Positions 16,540 to 25,687 of a DNA stretch of 64,000 nt are shown here, in pieces. Position 1 is the stretch's first letter. Each line of letters opens with the position of its first letter. Source of the stretch: Dongia rigui (lineage in GTDB: Bacteria > Pseudomonadota > Alphaproteobacteria > Dongiales > Dongiaceae). The stretch is taken from assembly GCF_034044635.1 (NCBI RefSeq), contig NZ_JAXCLX010000003.1, forward strand, positions 541,789 through 605,788, given 5' to 3'. The notes under the pieces were generated by a model. It was not told the origin of the DNA. It saw nothing but the letters and a program-made list of their open reading frames with translations, and searched no databases. Both the position numbers and the translations under genes were made by a program.

Positions 16540-16764
16540 CTCATATCTCCCCAAACGGTATCTCGCCTGGCGCCGATTGCGCGAGGGCGACGGGGCTTAG
16601 ACCATGTGCTTAGTGACGCCTTGGTGAAGGCCGCGTGGCATTCTGGCGATTCCCGATGCTGATCCAGGTTCGCTACAGATGGTGTATTTCGTGCCCGCTG
16701 GCGCAGGGCTGCGCGGAAAGCTAGGATGCCGGCCGTTTTGCCGCACCACCTTCAGGAATGCTCC

Positions 16765-18330
16765 ATGACCGCCTTGCGCAAGATCCTTTTCATCTCGGCC
16801 GATCAATGGCGTGCCGAATGCCTGTCCGCCCTGGGCCATCCCACGGTGAAGACGCCGCATCTCGATGCGCTGGCGGCGGATTCGGTGCTGTTCAAGCGCC
16901 ACTTCACGGTGACGGCGCCCTGCGGGCCGGCGCGGGCCAGCCTCCATACGGGGCTCTATCTGATGAACCACCGCTCGGGTCGCAACGGCACGCCGTTGGA
17001 TGCGCGGCACACCAATGTGGCGCTGGAGGCCCGCAAGATCGGCCTCGACCCGACGCTGCTTGGCTATACCGATACCAGCGCCGATCCGCGCGGACGCCAT
17101 CCCAACGACCCGGCCTTGAAGACCTATGAAGGGCCGCTGCCCGGCTATAAGCCGACCATGATCTTCCAGGAATACATGGCGCAGTGGATGGCCGACCTCA
17201 AAGCCAAGGGCTATGACTTCGAAGGCCGCCACGACGTCTATAAGCCCAAGCCAGGTTTCGAGAAGCCCGCGGATCGCGGCCACCGCTTCATTCCGACCTT
17301 CTTCAAGAATGAGGACAGCGACACGACCTTCATGGCCAATCGCATCCTCAACTGGCTGGACGATCGCAAACAGGAAGAATGGTTCCTGCACTGCGTATTC
17401 CTGCGCCCGCATCCGCCGGTCATCACGCCGGAACCCTATAATGCGATATATGACCCGACGGACGTGCCCTTCCCCAACCGCAAGGCAACGCCGGAGGAAG
17501 AAGCTGAGCAGCACCCGCATTTGAAGGCCATGATTGGGAAGCTCTCGAAACCCAATTCCTATGACGAGCACAACCCCAACAACCTCGTCACCATGTCCGA
17601 CCTGGAACTCCGGCAGATGCGGGCCTGCTATTACGGCATGATGAACGAGGTCGACGATGCGGTCGGCCGCATCATCGCCCACCTCAAGGCCACCGGCGAA
17701 TATGACCACACGCTCATCATCTTCACCTGCGATCATGGCGAGATGGGTGGCGACCATTACACCTGGGGCAAGGAAACCTATTTCGACCAGAGCTTCGCCA
17801 TTCCGCTGATGATCCGCGACCCGCGGCATCTCGCCGATGCGACGCGCGGTTCGATCGTCGATGCCTTCACGGAATCAGTCGACATCATGCCGACCATCCT
17901 CGACTGGCTGGGTGCCGAGATTCCGGCCCAGGCTGACGGCCGCTCGCTCATGGGCTTCCTCACCGGCGCCCCGCCCGCCAGTTGGCGCCAGGAAGCGCAT
18001 ATGGAAATCGATTTCCGCTCCGGCCCCTATGGCGGCATCGATGCCGAACGCGCCTTCGGCATCGACAGCCACGAATGCCAGATGGCCATCATCCGCGGCA
18101 AGCGCTGGAAGTATGTGCATTTTGCGGCGCTGCCGCCGCTGCTGTTCGACCTTGAGAACGATCCGGCCGAGATGAACGATCTCTCCAAGGATCCGGGCCA
18201 TGCCGGCATCATGCTGGAAATGGCGCAGAAGATGCTCTCCTGGCGCCTGCGCCATCAGGAACATGTCCTGACCGACCTCCACAACAGCCCGAACGGCGTG
18301 GAGGATTGGGGCAAAAGGCGGCGGGGGTAG
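16765..18330 (+). CDS. Phosphonate monoester hydrolase/phosphodiesterase (sulfatase superfamily)
   Basis: A 521-residue alkaline-phosphatase-superfamily hydrolase. Cys53 in APCGPARASL fits the C-x-P-x-R sequence that is converted to formylglycine, and metal-site sequences SADQWRAE (N-terminal Asp) and FTCDHGEMGGDH are present. The pattern RNGTPLDARH, the YVHFAALPPLLFDL segment and the C-terminal LSWRLRH match my recollection of phosphonate monoester hydrolases, which cleave phosphonate monoesters and phosphodiesters, rather than arylsulfatases. There is no signal peptide, so it acts in the cytosol. The ATG after AGGAA was preferred to one 13 codons earlier. It is divergent from the ABC operon, a likely source of substrate. 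Confidence 0.82.
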   Translation: MTALRKILFISADQWRAECLSALGHPTVKTPHLDALAADSVLFKRHFTVTAPCGPARASLHTGLYLMNHRSGRNGTPLDARHTNVALEARKIGLDPTLLGYTDTSADPRGRHPNDPALKTYEGPLPGYKPTMIFQEYMAQWMADLKAKGYDFEGRHDVYKPKPGFEKPADRGHRFIPTFFKNEDSDTTFMANRILNWLDDRKQEEWFLHCVFLRPHPPVITPEPYNAIYDPTDVPFPNRKATPEEEAEQHPHLKAMIGKLSKPNSYDEHNPNNLVTMSDLELRQMRACYYGMMNEVDDAVGRIIAHLKATGEYDHTLIIFTCDHGEMGGDHYTWGKETYFDQSFAIPLMIRDPRHLADATRGSIVDAFTESVDIMPTILDWLGAEIPAQADGRSLMGFLTGAPPASWRQEAHMEIDFRSGPYGGIDAERAFGIDSHECQMAIIRGKRWKYVHFAALPPLLFDLENDPAEMNDLSKDPGHAGIMLEMAQKMLSWRLRHQEHVLTDLHNSPNGVEDWGKRRRG

Positions 18331-18331
18331 A

Positions 18332-18459
18332 AGCCCCCTCTCCCCCACCCTCCCCCACGTTGGGGGGAGGGAGTTCCATCGAGTTCGCAAATCAGATCGC
18401 GTTCAAGCTGGCTAGCGTTCCCTCCCCCCAACGTGGGGGAGGGTTAGGGAGAGGGGGCT
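18332..18459. repeat. Long inverted repeat (family B) between convergent genes
   Basis: Two 41-base arms, 18332-18372 and 18419-18459, are reverse complements with two mismatches, separated by 46 bases. Each arm contains its own smaller palindrome around CCCCCACGTTGGGGGG. The element begins one base after the hydrolase stop codon and ends three bases before the dimethylformamidase stop codon. It fills the convergent gap and may act as a two-way terminator. It is unrelated in sequence to repeat family A. Confidence 0.85.
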
Positions 18460-18462
18460 GTT

Positions 18463-20667
18463 TTAAAACGGCGTCGGATCGACGAAGCGTTTCACGACGT
18501 TCTCGGTCAAGCGGCTGACATTGTTCTTGTAGTCGCTATGCGCCAGCGAGCCGCCATAGGAGATGGAGCCCGTCGAGAAGACGGCACCGCCATTGGGCGT
18601 CTCAAAGAACATCATGTCGCAGCGGACGCGTGGGTTGGTGTCGCCGTTGACCGCCGAGTGGGTGTGGTTCATTTCCTCATTGACCCAGTGATATGAGTCC
18701 GGGAAATCGGTTGCCGCTGCGACGATAAGCGCGTGCGGCGGGGTGCCGAGGCGCGTATCGGCGCGGTCGACCTCCCAGCCGGCGGCACCACCACCGACCG
18801 TGCCGAAATCGCCGATCGGCTCGTCGCCGATGCCTTCGAACATGAAGGCCGCGCGTGGGTCACGGCTGGCCTCGGTGCGATGATAGGGGACCGCATTGAC
18901 GAAGCCCTGTGCCGCGAAGGCATTGCCGACCAGCATGTTGGGCGGGCGGCCGTTGCGTGCCCACAGGCCCGACATCTCGCCGGTGAAGCTCATGAAATTC
19001 TCGCCCGCCTCCGAGAACCAGGCGCGCATGCCATCTTCGGCGCGGCGATGCTCGATGACGCCGGGCAGGCCGGCATGATAGGCGATGCGCCAGTAGAAGC
19101 CGTTGGCGCCCATATACATGAGACGCCCGCCGCCATTGGTATAGGTCTGCAGCGCGTCCAGCATCTGCTTGGTGTAATATTCGGGATGCGTGCCGGTCAT
19201 GACGCAGCGATAGGGTCGGAGGCATTCCACGCCCTCGGCATGCAGATCGTCATCGGTGATGACGTCATAAGGCAGCCGCAACTTCTCCAGCCAGTCGGTG
19301 AGATGCGTGTCGGCATTGAACTGCCACAGATCGGTCTTCGGTCGCATGTTGAGGATGGGCCGCAGATGCGATGAATAACATACGCCGCTGCCATCGGTGT
19401 GTTCGTCATAGACCGAGAGGCCGAAGCTCTCATGCTCCTCGAGGTAGCGATCGACCTCGCTCATCGTGGCGAATTTGCAGGATGACAGCTCCTCGAACCA
19501 CCAGGATGAAATCATCTGGTGATTGGCATAGGCAAGATAGCTGGCGGTGGGGATCAGCAGCGCCAAGGGTGCCGTCGCCGTGCCGCGTGGCGGGCGCACG
19601 AAGAAGGGGACGAAATCCTCGGTTTTGTTGCCTTGCGCATCCTTCTGCCAGATCTGGGCGCAATAGATGCCGGATTTCAGACCTTCCGGAACTTCGAAGG
19701 AAAAGTCGGTGCGCCAGCCGCAATCATAAAGGTCGTCATCGTGGAAATGGATGGCGCCGTAATGCTCGGGCTTGGAGCGGAAGTCGAAATCCGAGGAATC
19801 CCAGTTCCAGCCGGTCATGGCACGGGTCGGCAGATTGATCGTGCGGCCGTGATGGCGGTTGCCTGAAACGTCCGACACTTTCACCGTGGAAATGCCGCGG
19901 GAAAAATCCCACGCCGCCACCACATGCTGGGCCAGTTCCACATCCAGCGGCAGATCGCGCAAGCGCTCGATCTCGGCAGCCTTCAATGCCCGCGCCGAGA
20001 CACGCGGGCCGTCAATCTTGCCGTTGTAGTGAGCGGTTGCAAACTTGTCGTCATTCCAGGCGGCAATCAGGAAGCGCCCGCCTTCACCCACCGGATCGGC
20101 GAGGGTGAATGTCTCGCTGACGCTGGCGGGAATGCCGTGATAGCTGAGCATCATGTTGTGGCCCAGTGTCACGCGACCGGTGCCCGCATCGAAGACGGCG
20201 TAGACTTCATACCAGTGCCGCGAGAGAAGCTTCACACCCGTCGAAACCGGCGCATTCTTGCCGGCGCGAAAGGCGAGGCAGCCGTTTTCATCGATGAAAA
20301 GCGCATAGCCAGACCCGGTCGCGGCATCGTAATTGCCGAGGATCGCCTGCGGCTTGCCATTGCCGGGGAGCGTCGGCCAGACCATGGCCTGGACCGTGAA
20401 ATTTGGGAGGTCGAAAGGCTGGCGCGCCGTCACCCAGACATAGGAACCGGCCAGGATCGGCTGCTGACGCGCCGGGTAGGCCCCGTCGATGGCACTGTCG
20501 ATCTTTTCGAGCTTGAGGCCCGGGCCTTCGGGTGAATCATCGCCGCAGATGAGGCGCACCAGGCGGGCCTTGAACTTGCCCTGCAGCGGCGCGCTGATCT
20601 TGAATTCGACCACGTCGCCGGGCACGGCGCTCAGGCGGTCGGTATAGCCGAGAATACGTTCGTTCAT
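18463..20667 (-). CDS. N,N-dimethylformamidase large subunit-like protein
   Basis: A 734-residue protein resembling the large subunit of N,N-dimethylformamidase, which hydrolyses dimethylformamide to formate and dimethylamine. The N-terminal half carries a concanavalin/LamG-like segment (near residues 85-240). The C-terminal half has HPEYYT at 494-499, NGFYWR at 522-527 and MSGLWARNGRPPN, the region expected to hold the Tyr/Tyr/Glu mononuclear iron site of the characterised enzyme. I cannot verify individual ligands without alignment. No signal peptide is seen. It lies 33 bases after a 104-residue gene that may be the small subunit. Related proteins of unknown substrate are common, so another N-substituted amide is possible. 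Confidence 0.75.
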   Translation of the reverse strand: MNERILGYTDRLSAVPGDVVEFKISAPLQGKFKARLVRLICGDDSPEGPGLKLEKIDSAIDGAYPARQQPILAGSYVWVTARQPFDLPNFTVQAMVWPTLPGNGKPQAILGNYDAATGSGYALFIDENGCLAFRAGKNAPVSTGVKLLSRHWYEVYAVFDAGTGRVTLGHNMMLSYHGIPASVSETFTLADPVGEGGRFLIAAWNDDKFATAHYNGKIDGPRVSARALKAAEIERLRDLPLDVELAQHVVAAWDFSRGISTVKVSDVSGNRHHGRTINLPTRAMTGWNWDSSDFDFRSKPEHYGAIHFHDDDLYDCGWRTDFSFEVPEGLKSGIYCAQIWQKDAQGNKTEDFVPFFVRPPRGTATAPLALLIPTASYLAYANHQMISSWWFEELSSCKFATMSEVDRYLEEHESFGLSVYDEHTDGSGVCYSSHLRPILNMRPKTDLWQFNADTHLTDWLEKLRLPYDVITDDDLHAEGVECLRPYRCVMTGTHPEYYTKQMLDALQTYTNGGGRLMYMGANGFYWRIAYHAGLPGVIEHRRAEDGMRAWFSEAGENFMSFTGEMSGLWARNGRPPNMLVGNAFAAQGFVNAVPYHRTEASRDPRAAFMFEGIGDEPIGDFGTVGGGAAGWEVDRADTRLGTPPHALIVAAATDFPDSYHWVNEEMNHTHSAVNGDTNPRVRCDMMFFETPNGGAVFSTGSISYGGSLAHSDYKNNVSRLTENVVKRFVDPTPF

Positions 20668-20700
20668 GATCTGGGTACTCTTATTGCACGGGGCAGGCCC

Positions 20701-21015
20701 CTATTGAATTGGACAAGACTGGCCGGTCACTTCCTGGAAGCGGGCACGGAAGCAGGCCCAGACGGCGCTACCGTAATCGGTGAAGGCTTCTGATTCGTCG
20801 ATCTCGACCTTCATGCCGCGCACCGGACCCATGCGGCCCAATCGCCATTCCTTGTAAGGCACCGTGCAGACGATGATGGTACGCCCGCGTGCAAAGCCCC
20901 AGCGCAGCAATTGCAGCATCTTCTGCAGATCGGCACTGTAGGGGCCAAATGGCGCCGCCTTGAATTGGCGCGCCAAGGCAGCGCTTTCGGCGCTGCCGGG
21001 ATCGATTTTCAACAT
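20701..21015 (-). CDS. Candidate small subunit of dimethylformamidase
   Basis: A 104-residue protein directly upstream of the large-subunit gene. An AGGGGTGG ribosome-binding site precedes the ATG. It has no signal peptide or membrane span. The pattern of APFGPYSADLQ, a central YKEW segment and a C-terminal DYGSAVWACFRARFQEV helix loosely follows that of the known small (alpha) subunit of dimethylformamidase, which is about 130 residues. Similarity is weak by eye, so the call relies on position, size and strand. If it is correct the enzyme is a two-subunit assembly as in Paracoccus. Confidence 0.55.
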   Translation of the reverse strand: MLKIDPGSAESAALARQFKAAPFGPYSADLQKMLQLLRWGFARGRTIIVCTVPYKEWRLGRMGPVRGMKVEIDESEAFTDYGSAVWACFRARFQEVTGQSCPIQ

Positions 21016-21063
21016 GTAGCCACCCCTGTTCCGGCGGCCCGCCCGTCGCGCCGCCCACGCACG

Positions 21064-22710
21064 CTATTTTCTGTGCGTATAACGATCATATAGGGCCATG
21101 AGGCCGGCTGTCGAGGAATCGGCAGGGCCACCTTTGCCGGCAAGAAGCGCGTTCGCCATCTCCTTGCCGAGCTCGACGCCCCATTGATCGAAGGGGTTGA
21201 TGTTCCAGATGGTTGCCGCGACGAAGACCTTATGCTCGTAGAGCGCGATGAGCGCACCCAGATGATAGGGGTCGAGCACCGGCAGCAGCAATGTCGTCGA
21301 CGGACGATTGCCGGGGAAGGTGCGGTGTGGCGTCAGGAACGCGACCTCATCGGCTGCTTTTCCGGCGGCCTTCATCTCGGCACTCACCGTCTCGGCGGAT
21401 TTGCCGAAGGCAAGGGCCGCCGATTGTGCAAGGCCATTGGCGAACAGCATCTGGTGCTGTTCCGGGAAGGCCGAGCGGTCGCGGGCGGTGAGGATGAAGT
21501 CGCAGGGCACGGGCTCCGATCCCTGGTGCAGCATCTGGTGGAAGGCATGCTGCCCATTGGTACCCGCCTGGCCCCAGATCACCGGCGAGGTCTGCCAGGT
21601 AACCGGCTGGCCCTCGCGCGTCACGCGCTTGCCGTTGCTCTCCATCTCCAGCTGCTGGAGATAGGCCGGAAGGCGCCACAGATCCTGCGCGTAAGGCAAA
21701 ATGGCCTGCGAACCGAAGCCGCAGAAATTGCGATGCCACACCTGCAGCAGCCCCATGATGACGGGCAGATTCTCTGTGAGCGGCGCCTCGGCAAAATGCC
21801 GATCGACAGCAGCGGCACCGGCAAGGAGGTCGCGGAATTTATGAGGGCCGACGGCAAGGATGATGGAAAGGCCGATCGCCGACCAAAGGGAGTAGCGCCC
21901 ACCGACCCAGTCCCAGAAGCGGAACATGCGGTCGGGGTTGATGCCGAAGGCCGTCACCGCCTCGATATTGGTCGAGACCGCGACAAAATGCCGATCGACT
22001 GCGGCCTCGCCGAGCTTGCCGGCAAGCCATTTCCGCGCCGCTTTGGCATTCGCCATGGTTTCGGCCGTGGTGAAGGTCTTCGAGGCGACGATGAACAGCG
22101 TCTTTTCCGGAACGGCGCGGCTCAGCACCAGATCAAGATGCGCCCCATCGACATTGGAAACGAAATCGAGCTGCAGCTTGCCGCCGATATCGGCGCGCAG
22201 GCCGTCGACGATGAGGGCCGGTCCCAGATCGGAGCCGCCGATGCCGATATTGACGATATGGCGGATGCGCTTACCCGTCGCCCCCTTGAAGGCGCCCATG
22301 CGCACTTCATCAGCGAAATCGCACAACAGATCGAGCTCGCGCTCGACCTGGGGTGCCACATCCTTGCCGTCGATGGCGAAGGCGAGGCCATTGCCCGCAT
22401 GGGCGGCAGGTGCGCGCAGCGCCATGTGCAAAGCCGGACGGTTTTCAGTGTTGTTGACGCGGGCGCCGCCGAAAAGCTTGGCGCGCGCCTCTTCAAGCCC
22501 CGCATCACGCGCCAAATCGAAAAGCAGTCCCATCGTGACATCGCTGACGCCGTTCTTCGAATAGTCGAGAACGACATCGCCGAACGTGGCCGAAAAATTT
22601 TTGAAGCGCGCCGGGTCGGCCGCAAAAAGCGACGCGAGGGTCGTGCCTTTCAGCTTCGCCTGATGCTCGATGAGAGATTTCCACGAAGAGAATTCGGTCG
22701 GTTTCGTCAT
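21064..22710 (-). CDS. pgi: Glucose-6-phosphate isomerase
   Basis: A 548-residue cytosolic enzyme converting glucose 6-phosphate and fructose 6-phosphate. Diagnostic segments are VNIGIGGSDLGP near residue 150, FIVASKTFTTAETM near 205, the Pgi signature region around GRYSLWSAIGLSI near 268, and the C-terminal NPFDQWGVELGK near 505. Length and motifs match the large bacterial Pgi form. Its ATG overlaps the stop codon of pgm by four bases (ATGA), so the pair is translationally coupled. Together they connect glucose 1-phosphate and fructose 6-phosphate pools. The dimethylformamidase genes follow on the same strand after 48 bases. Confidence 0.96.
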   Translation of the reverse strand: MTKPTEFSSWKSLIEHQAKLKGTTLASLFAADPARFKNFSATFGDVVLDYSKNGVSDVTMGLLFDLARDAGLEEARAKLFGGARVNNTENRPALHMALRAPAAHAGNGLAFAIDGKDVAPQVERELDLLCDFADEVRMGAFKGATGKRIRHIVNIGIGGSDLGPALIVDGLRADIGGKLQLDFVSNVDGAHLDLVLSRAVPEKTLFIVASKTFTTAETMANAKAARKWLAGKLGEAAVDRHFVAVSTNIEAVTAFGINPDRMFRFWDWVGGRYSLWSAIGLSIILAVGPHKFRDLLAGAAAVDRHFAEAPLTENLPVIMGLLQVWHRNFCGFGSQAILPYAQDLWRLPAYLQQLEMESNGKRVTREGQPVTWQTSPVIWGQAGTNGQHAFHQMLHQGSEPVPCDFILTARDRSAFPEQHQMLFANGLAQSAALAFGKSAETVSAEMKAAGKAADEVAFLTPHRTFPGNRPSTTLLLPVLDPYHLGALIALYEHKVFVAATIWNINPFDQWGVELGKEMANALLAGKGGPADSSTAGLMALYDRYTHRK

Positions 22711-24353
22711 GTCACCACATCCGGTTGGGCACGGCCAGAAAGTCGCTTGATGCCGATAATGTCTTCGGCTTGGGCGATCAGGTCTGCCAGCGCCACTTGC
22801 GCGTCCAGCTGAAGATTGCCCGTGCGGGGCTCGAAACGTTCAATATAGAGGCGCAAGGTCGCACCTTCCGTGCCGGTACCGGACAGGCGCAAGACCAGAC
22901 GGCCGCCATTGCCGAACACCAGGCGCACGCCCTGTTTTTCGCTGATCGAATTATCGATCGGGTCCTGATAGCGAAAATCGTCGGCCAGTTCGATGCCGCC
23001 GCGACCTTTGAGATCCTGCAGGCGCTGGCGCAGACCGTTCATGATGTCATTGGCCTTGGCGCTGTCGACCGCCTCGTAATCGTGGCGCGAATAATAGTGC
23101 CGGCCGAAACGGCGCCAATGCGCGTCGAGGATGGCAGGCACGGTTTCGCCCGTGGCGGCCAGCAGGTCGAGCCAGAACAACACGGCCCACAGCCCGTCCT
23201 TTTCGCGCACATGGTCGGAACCGGTGCCGTAGCTTTCCTCACCGCACAAGGTCACGCGGCCGGCGTCGAGCAGATTGCCGAAGAACTTCCACCCCGTCGG
23301 CGTCTCGAAGCTTTCGATGCCGAGTTCTGCTGCCACGACATCGGCCGCCCGGCTGGTCGGCATCGACCGCGCGACGCCACTGATCCCCTTGGCATAACCC
23401 GGGATGAGTTTTGCATTGGCTGCCAGTACGGCAAGGCTGTCGCTGGGTGTGACCGCGAGTTTTGGCCCCACGATCATGTTGCGATCGCCATCGCCGTCGG
23501 ATGCCGCACCCAAGGCGGGCGCATCCGATGCCCACATCGCCGCCATCAGGGCTTCGGCATGGGCGGGATTGGGGTCAGGATGATGATTGCCGAAATCGGG
23601 CTTCGGCACGAAGTTCATGATCGATCCGGCCGGGGCGCCGAGACGCTTGATGAAAATCTCCTCGGCATAGGGGCCGGTCACGGCATGCATGGCGTCGAAG
23701 AGGACGCCGTTCTGCTTGATCCAGCTGCGCATGCGCGCAAAATCGAACAGCTTCTCCATCAACGCCGCATAGTCGGCGACCGGATCGATCACCTCGACCG
23801 TGAGCGCGCCGAGGCGCTGCGTGCCAATCTTGTCGAGATCGATGGTGCCCGCCTGGGCATCGAGAATGTCGTAGCCGGATAGGCGCTGCGACAAGGCGAA
23901 GATCGCCTCGGTCACGCTCTCCGGCGCCGGGCCGCCATTCGCCACATTGTATTTGATGCCGAAATCGCCATCGGGCCCGCCCGGATTATGGCTGGCGGAA
24001 AGAACGATGCCGCCCTTCAGTTGTCGCTGCCGAATGATGTTGCTGACGGCCGGCGTCGACAGGATGCCGCCCTTCCCCACCACGACCTTGGCGATACCAT
24101 GGGCCGCCGCCATGCGCAGGATGATGGCGCTGGCCTCGCGGTTGAAATAGCGCCCATCACCGCCCAGCGCGATGGTACTGCCTTTGAGGTCGCCCACGCC
24201 GTCGAAGATCGCCTGCACGAACATGGCGAGATAATGCGGCTCGGCGAAACGCGTCACCTTCTTGCGCAGGCCCGAGGTGCCGGGCCGCTGGTCCATGAAT
24301 GGCGGGCAATCGATATGGGAAACCTGCAAAACGTCAGCCGCCATCAAACTCAT
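22707..24353 (-). CDS. pgm: Phosphoglucomutase (alpha-D-glucose-specific)
   Basis: A 548-residue enzyme of the alpha-D-phosphohexomutase family interconverting glucose 1- and 6-phosphate. The catalytic phosphoserine loop LSASHNPGG is near residue 120, the magnesium loop SDGDGDRNMIV near 283 and the substrate loop CGEESYGTGSDH near 375. The N-terminal FMDQRPGTSGLRKK is typical of this group. The annotated ATG overlaps the upstream stop (ATGA); a second ATG three codons on has better spacing from AAGGG and is an equal candidate. It is sandwiched between a histidinol-dehydrogenase-like gene and pgi. Confidence 0.95.
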   Translation of the reverse strand: MSLMAADVLQVSHIDCPPFMDQRPGTSGLRKKVTRFAEPHYLAMFVQAIFDGVGDLKGSTIALGGDGRYFNREASAIILRMAAAHGIAKVVVGKGGILSTPAVSNIIRQRQLKGGIVLSASHNPGGPDGDFGIKYNVANGGPAPESVTEAIFALSQRLSGYDILDAQAGTIDLDKIGTQRLGALTVEVIDPVADYAALMEKLFDFARMRSWIKQNGVLFDAMHAVTGPYAEEIFIKRLGAPAGSIMNFVPKPDFGNHHPDPNPAHAEALMAAMWASDAPALGAASDGDGDRNMIVGPKLAVTPSDSLAVLAANAKLIPGYAKGISGVARSMPTSRAADVVAAELGIESFETPTGWKFFGNLLDAGRVTLCGEESYGTGSDHVREKDGLWAVLFWLDLLAATGETVPAILDAHWRRFGRHYYSRHDYEAVDSAKANDIMNGLRQRLQDLKGRGGIELADDFRYQDPIDNSISEKQGVRLVFGNGGRLVLRLSGTGTEGATLRLYIERFEPRTGNLQLDAQVALADLIAQAEDIIGIKRLSGRAQPDVVT

Positions 24354-25687
24354 CCCTTTCTGTCAGCCATGATCTTCGCCCGCGTCTCCGACACGGCGTT
24401 GGCATGGGCATCGAAACCTTCATAGCGCGCAAGCACCTCGGCGGCCTTCGCAAGGCCCGCATAACCGGCCGGCGTCACCTGCGCCACGGTCGCGCGCTTC
24501 ATGTAATCGAACACCGACAGCGGCGACATGGTCTTGGCCCAGCCGCTGGTCGGCAAGACGTTGTTGGGACCAATCACAAAATTCGCCAGCGTGTTGGAGC
24601 TGTTCTCGCCGAGCAGGATCTCACCGGCATTCCGGATCTGCCCCAGATGCACATAGGGTTCCTTGGCGTGGATCATCAGATGCTCTGGCGCATAGTCATT
24701 GACGAAGTCATAGGCGCTCTGGATATCCGGCGTCAGCACGATGCCGCCGCGGTCGGAACTCAACACGGTCATGGTGTAGTCGATCCGTGTTTCACTCATT
24801 TGACCGAAGAAACCGGGAATGGCTTTCAGCGCCGCCTCGGCGACAGCGCGCGACGGCGTCACCAGGAAACCGGAAGAATCCGGTCCATGTTCGACCTCGA
24901 CCAGCAGATCGAGGGCGGCGAGACGCCCATCCGCCGTGTCATCGGCCAGAACCAGCGCCTCGGAAGGGCCGGCGAGCATGCCCGGATCGATCCGGTCGGC
25001 GAGCAGCTTCTTGGCGGCGATGAGGTAGGGCGAGCCCGGCCCCACGATCTTGAGGCAGCGCGGCACGCTTTCGGTCCCAAAGGCCGCAGCCGCCACGGCC
25101 TGCGCCCCGCCGACGCGGTAGACTTCGGTGACACCGGCAAGTTCGGCCGCAATCAAGGTCGCGGCATCGGCGCGGCCATCGGCACCCGGCGGGGTCAGCA
25201 TCACGACGCGCCTCGCACCGGCAACGACGGCCGGGATCGCCGTCATCAACGCCACGGAGGGAAAAGATCCCTTGCCGCGCGGCACGTAGCAGGCAACCGA
25301 ATCCAAGGGCGACCAGCGCTCACCCGCAAAGACGCCGGGCCGCATTTCCTTCAGCCACATTTCCTCGGGCATCTGCGCCTGGTGATAGCGGCGGATGTTG
25401 TCGGCGGCGAATTCCAACGCTGCGACGACCTCGGCCGAAACGGCTTTGCGCGCCCAGGCGAAATCTTCCGCCGGCGTCTTGATCGCCTTGAAATCGGCCG
25501 GCGCCCCATCGAAGCGCTGCGCGCAGCGGATGAGCGCCGCATCGCCCTCTTTTTCGACGGCACTGAGGATCGGTTTCACTGCTTCGATGAAGGAGTCGAG
25601 ATTCTCCTCCGAGCGCACCAGCAGGCGGGCGCGGGCTGCCTCGTCCAATTGGGCGAGTTCATAGAATCGGATCGAGCGGTCGGTCAT
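24350..25687 (-). CDS. Histidinol dehydrogenase-family NAD enzyme with altered zinc ligands
   Basis: A 445-residue protein with the full HisD fold signature: VGGAQAVAAAAFGTESV near residue 193, KIVGPGSPY near 213, AGPSEALVLAD near 239, YAPEHL near 333 (general-base Glu335/His336) and DAHANAV near 426. Compared with Escherichia coli HisD from memory, the zinc ligands Gln259 and Asp360 correspond to Glu264 and Asn369, and substrate-contacting His367 to Asn376, while His262 and His419 are kept. This points to a paralogue acting on another alcohol, as in sulfonate-degrading HpsN enzymes, rather than on histidinol. It heads the run with pgm and pgi and has no histidine-biosynthesis neighbours. Confidence 0.8.
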   Translation of the reverse strand: MTDRSIRFYELAQLDEAARARLLVRSEENLDSFIEAVKPILSAVEKEGDAALIRCAQRFDGAPADFKAIKTPAEDFAWARKAVSAEVVAALEFAADNIRRYHQAQMPEEMWLKEMRPGVFAGERWSPLDSVACYVPRGKGSFPSVALMTAIPAVVAGARRVVMLTPPGADGRADAATLIAAELAGVTEVYRVGGAQAVAAAAFGTESVPRCLKIVGPGSPYLIAAKKLLADRIDPGMLAGPSEALVLADDTADGRLAALDLLVEVEHGPDSSGFLVTPSRAVAEAALKAIPGFFGQMSETRIDYTMTVLSSDRGGIVLTPDIQSAYDFVNDYAPEHLMIHAKEPYVHLGQIRNAGEILLGENSSNTLANFVIGPNNVLPTSGWAKTMSPLSVFDYMKRATVAQVTPAGYAGLAKAAEVLARYEGFDAHANAVSETRAKIMADRKG

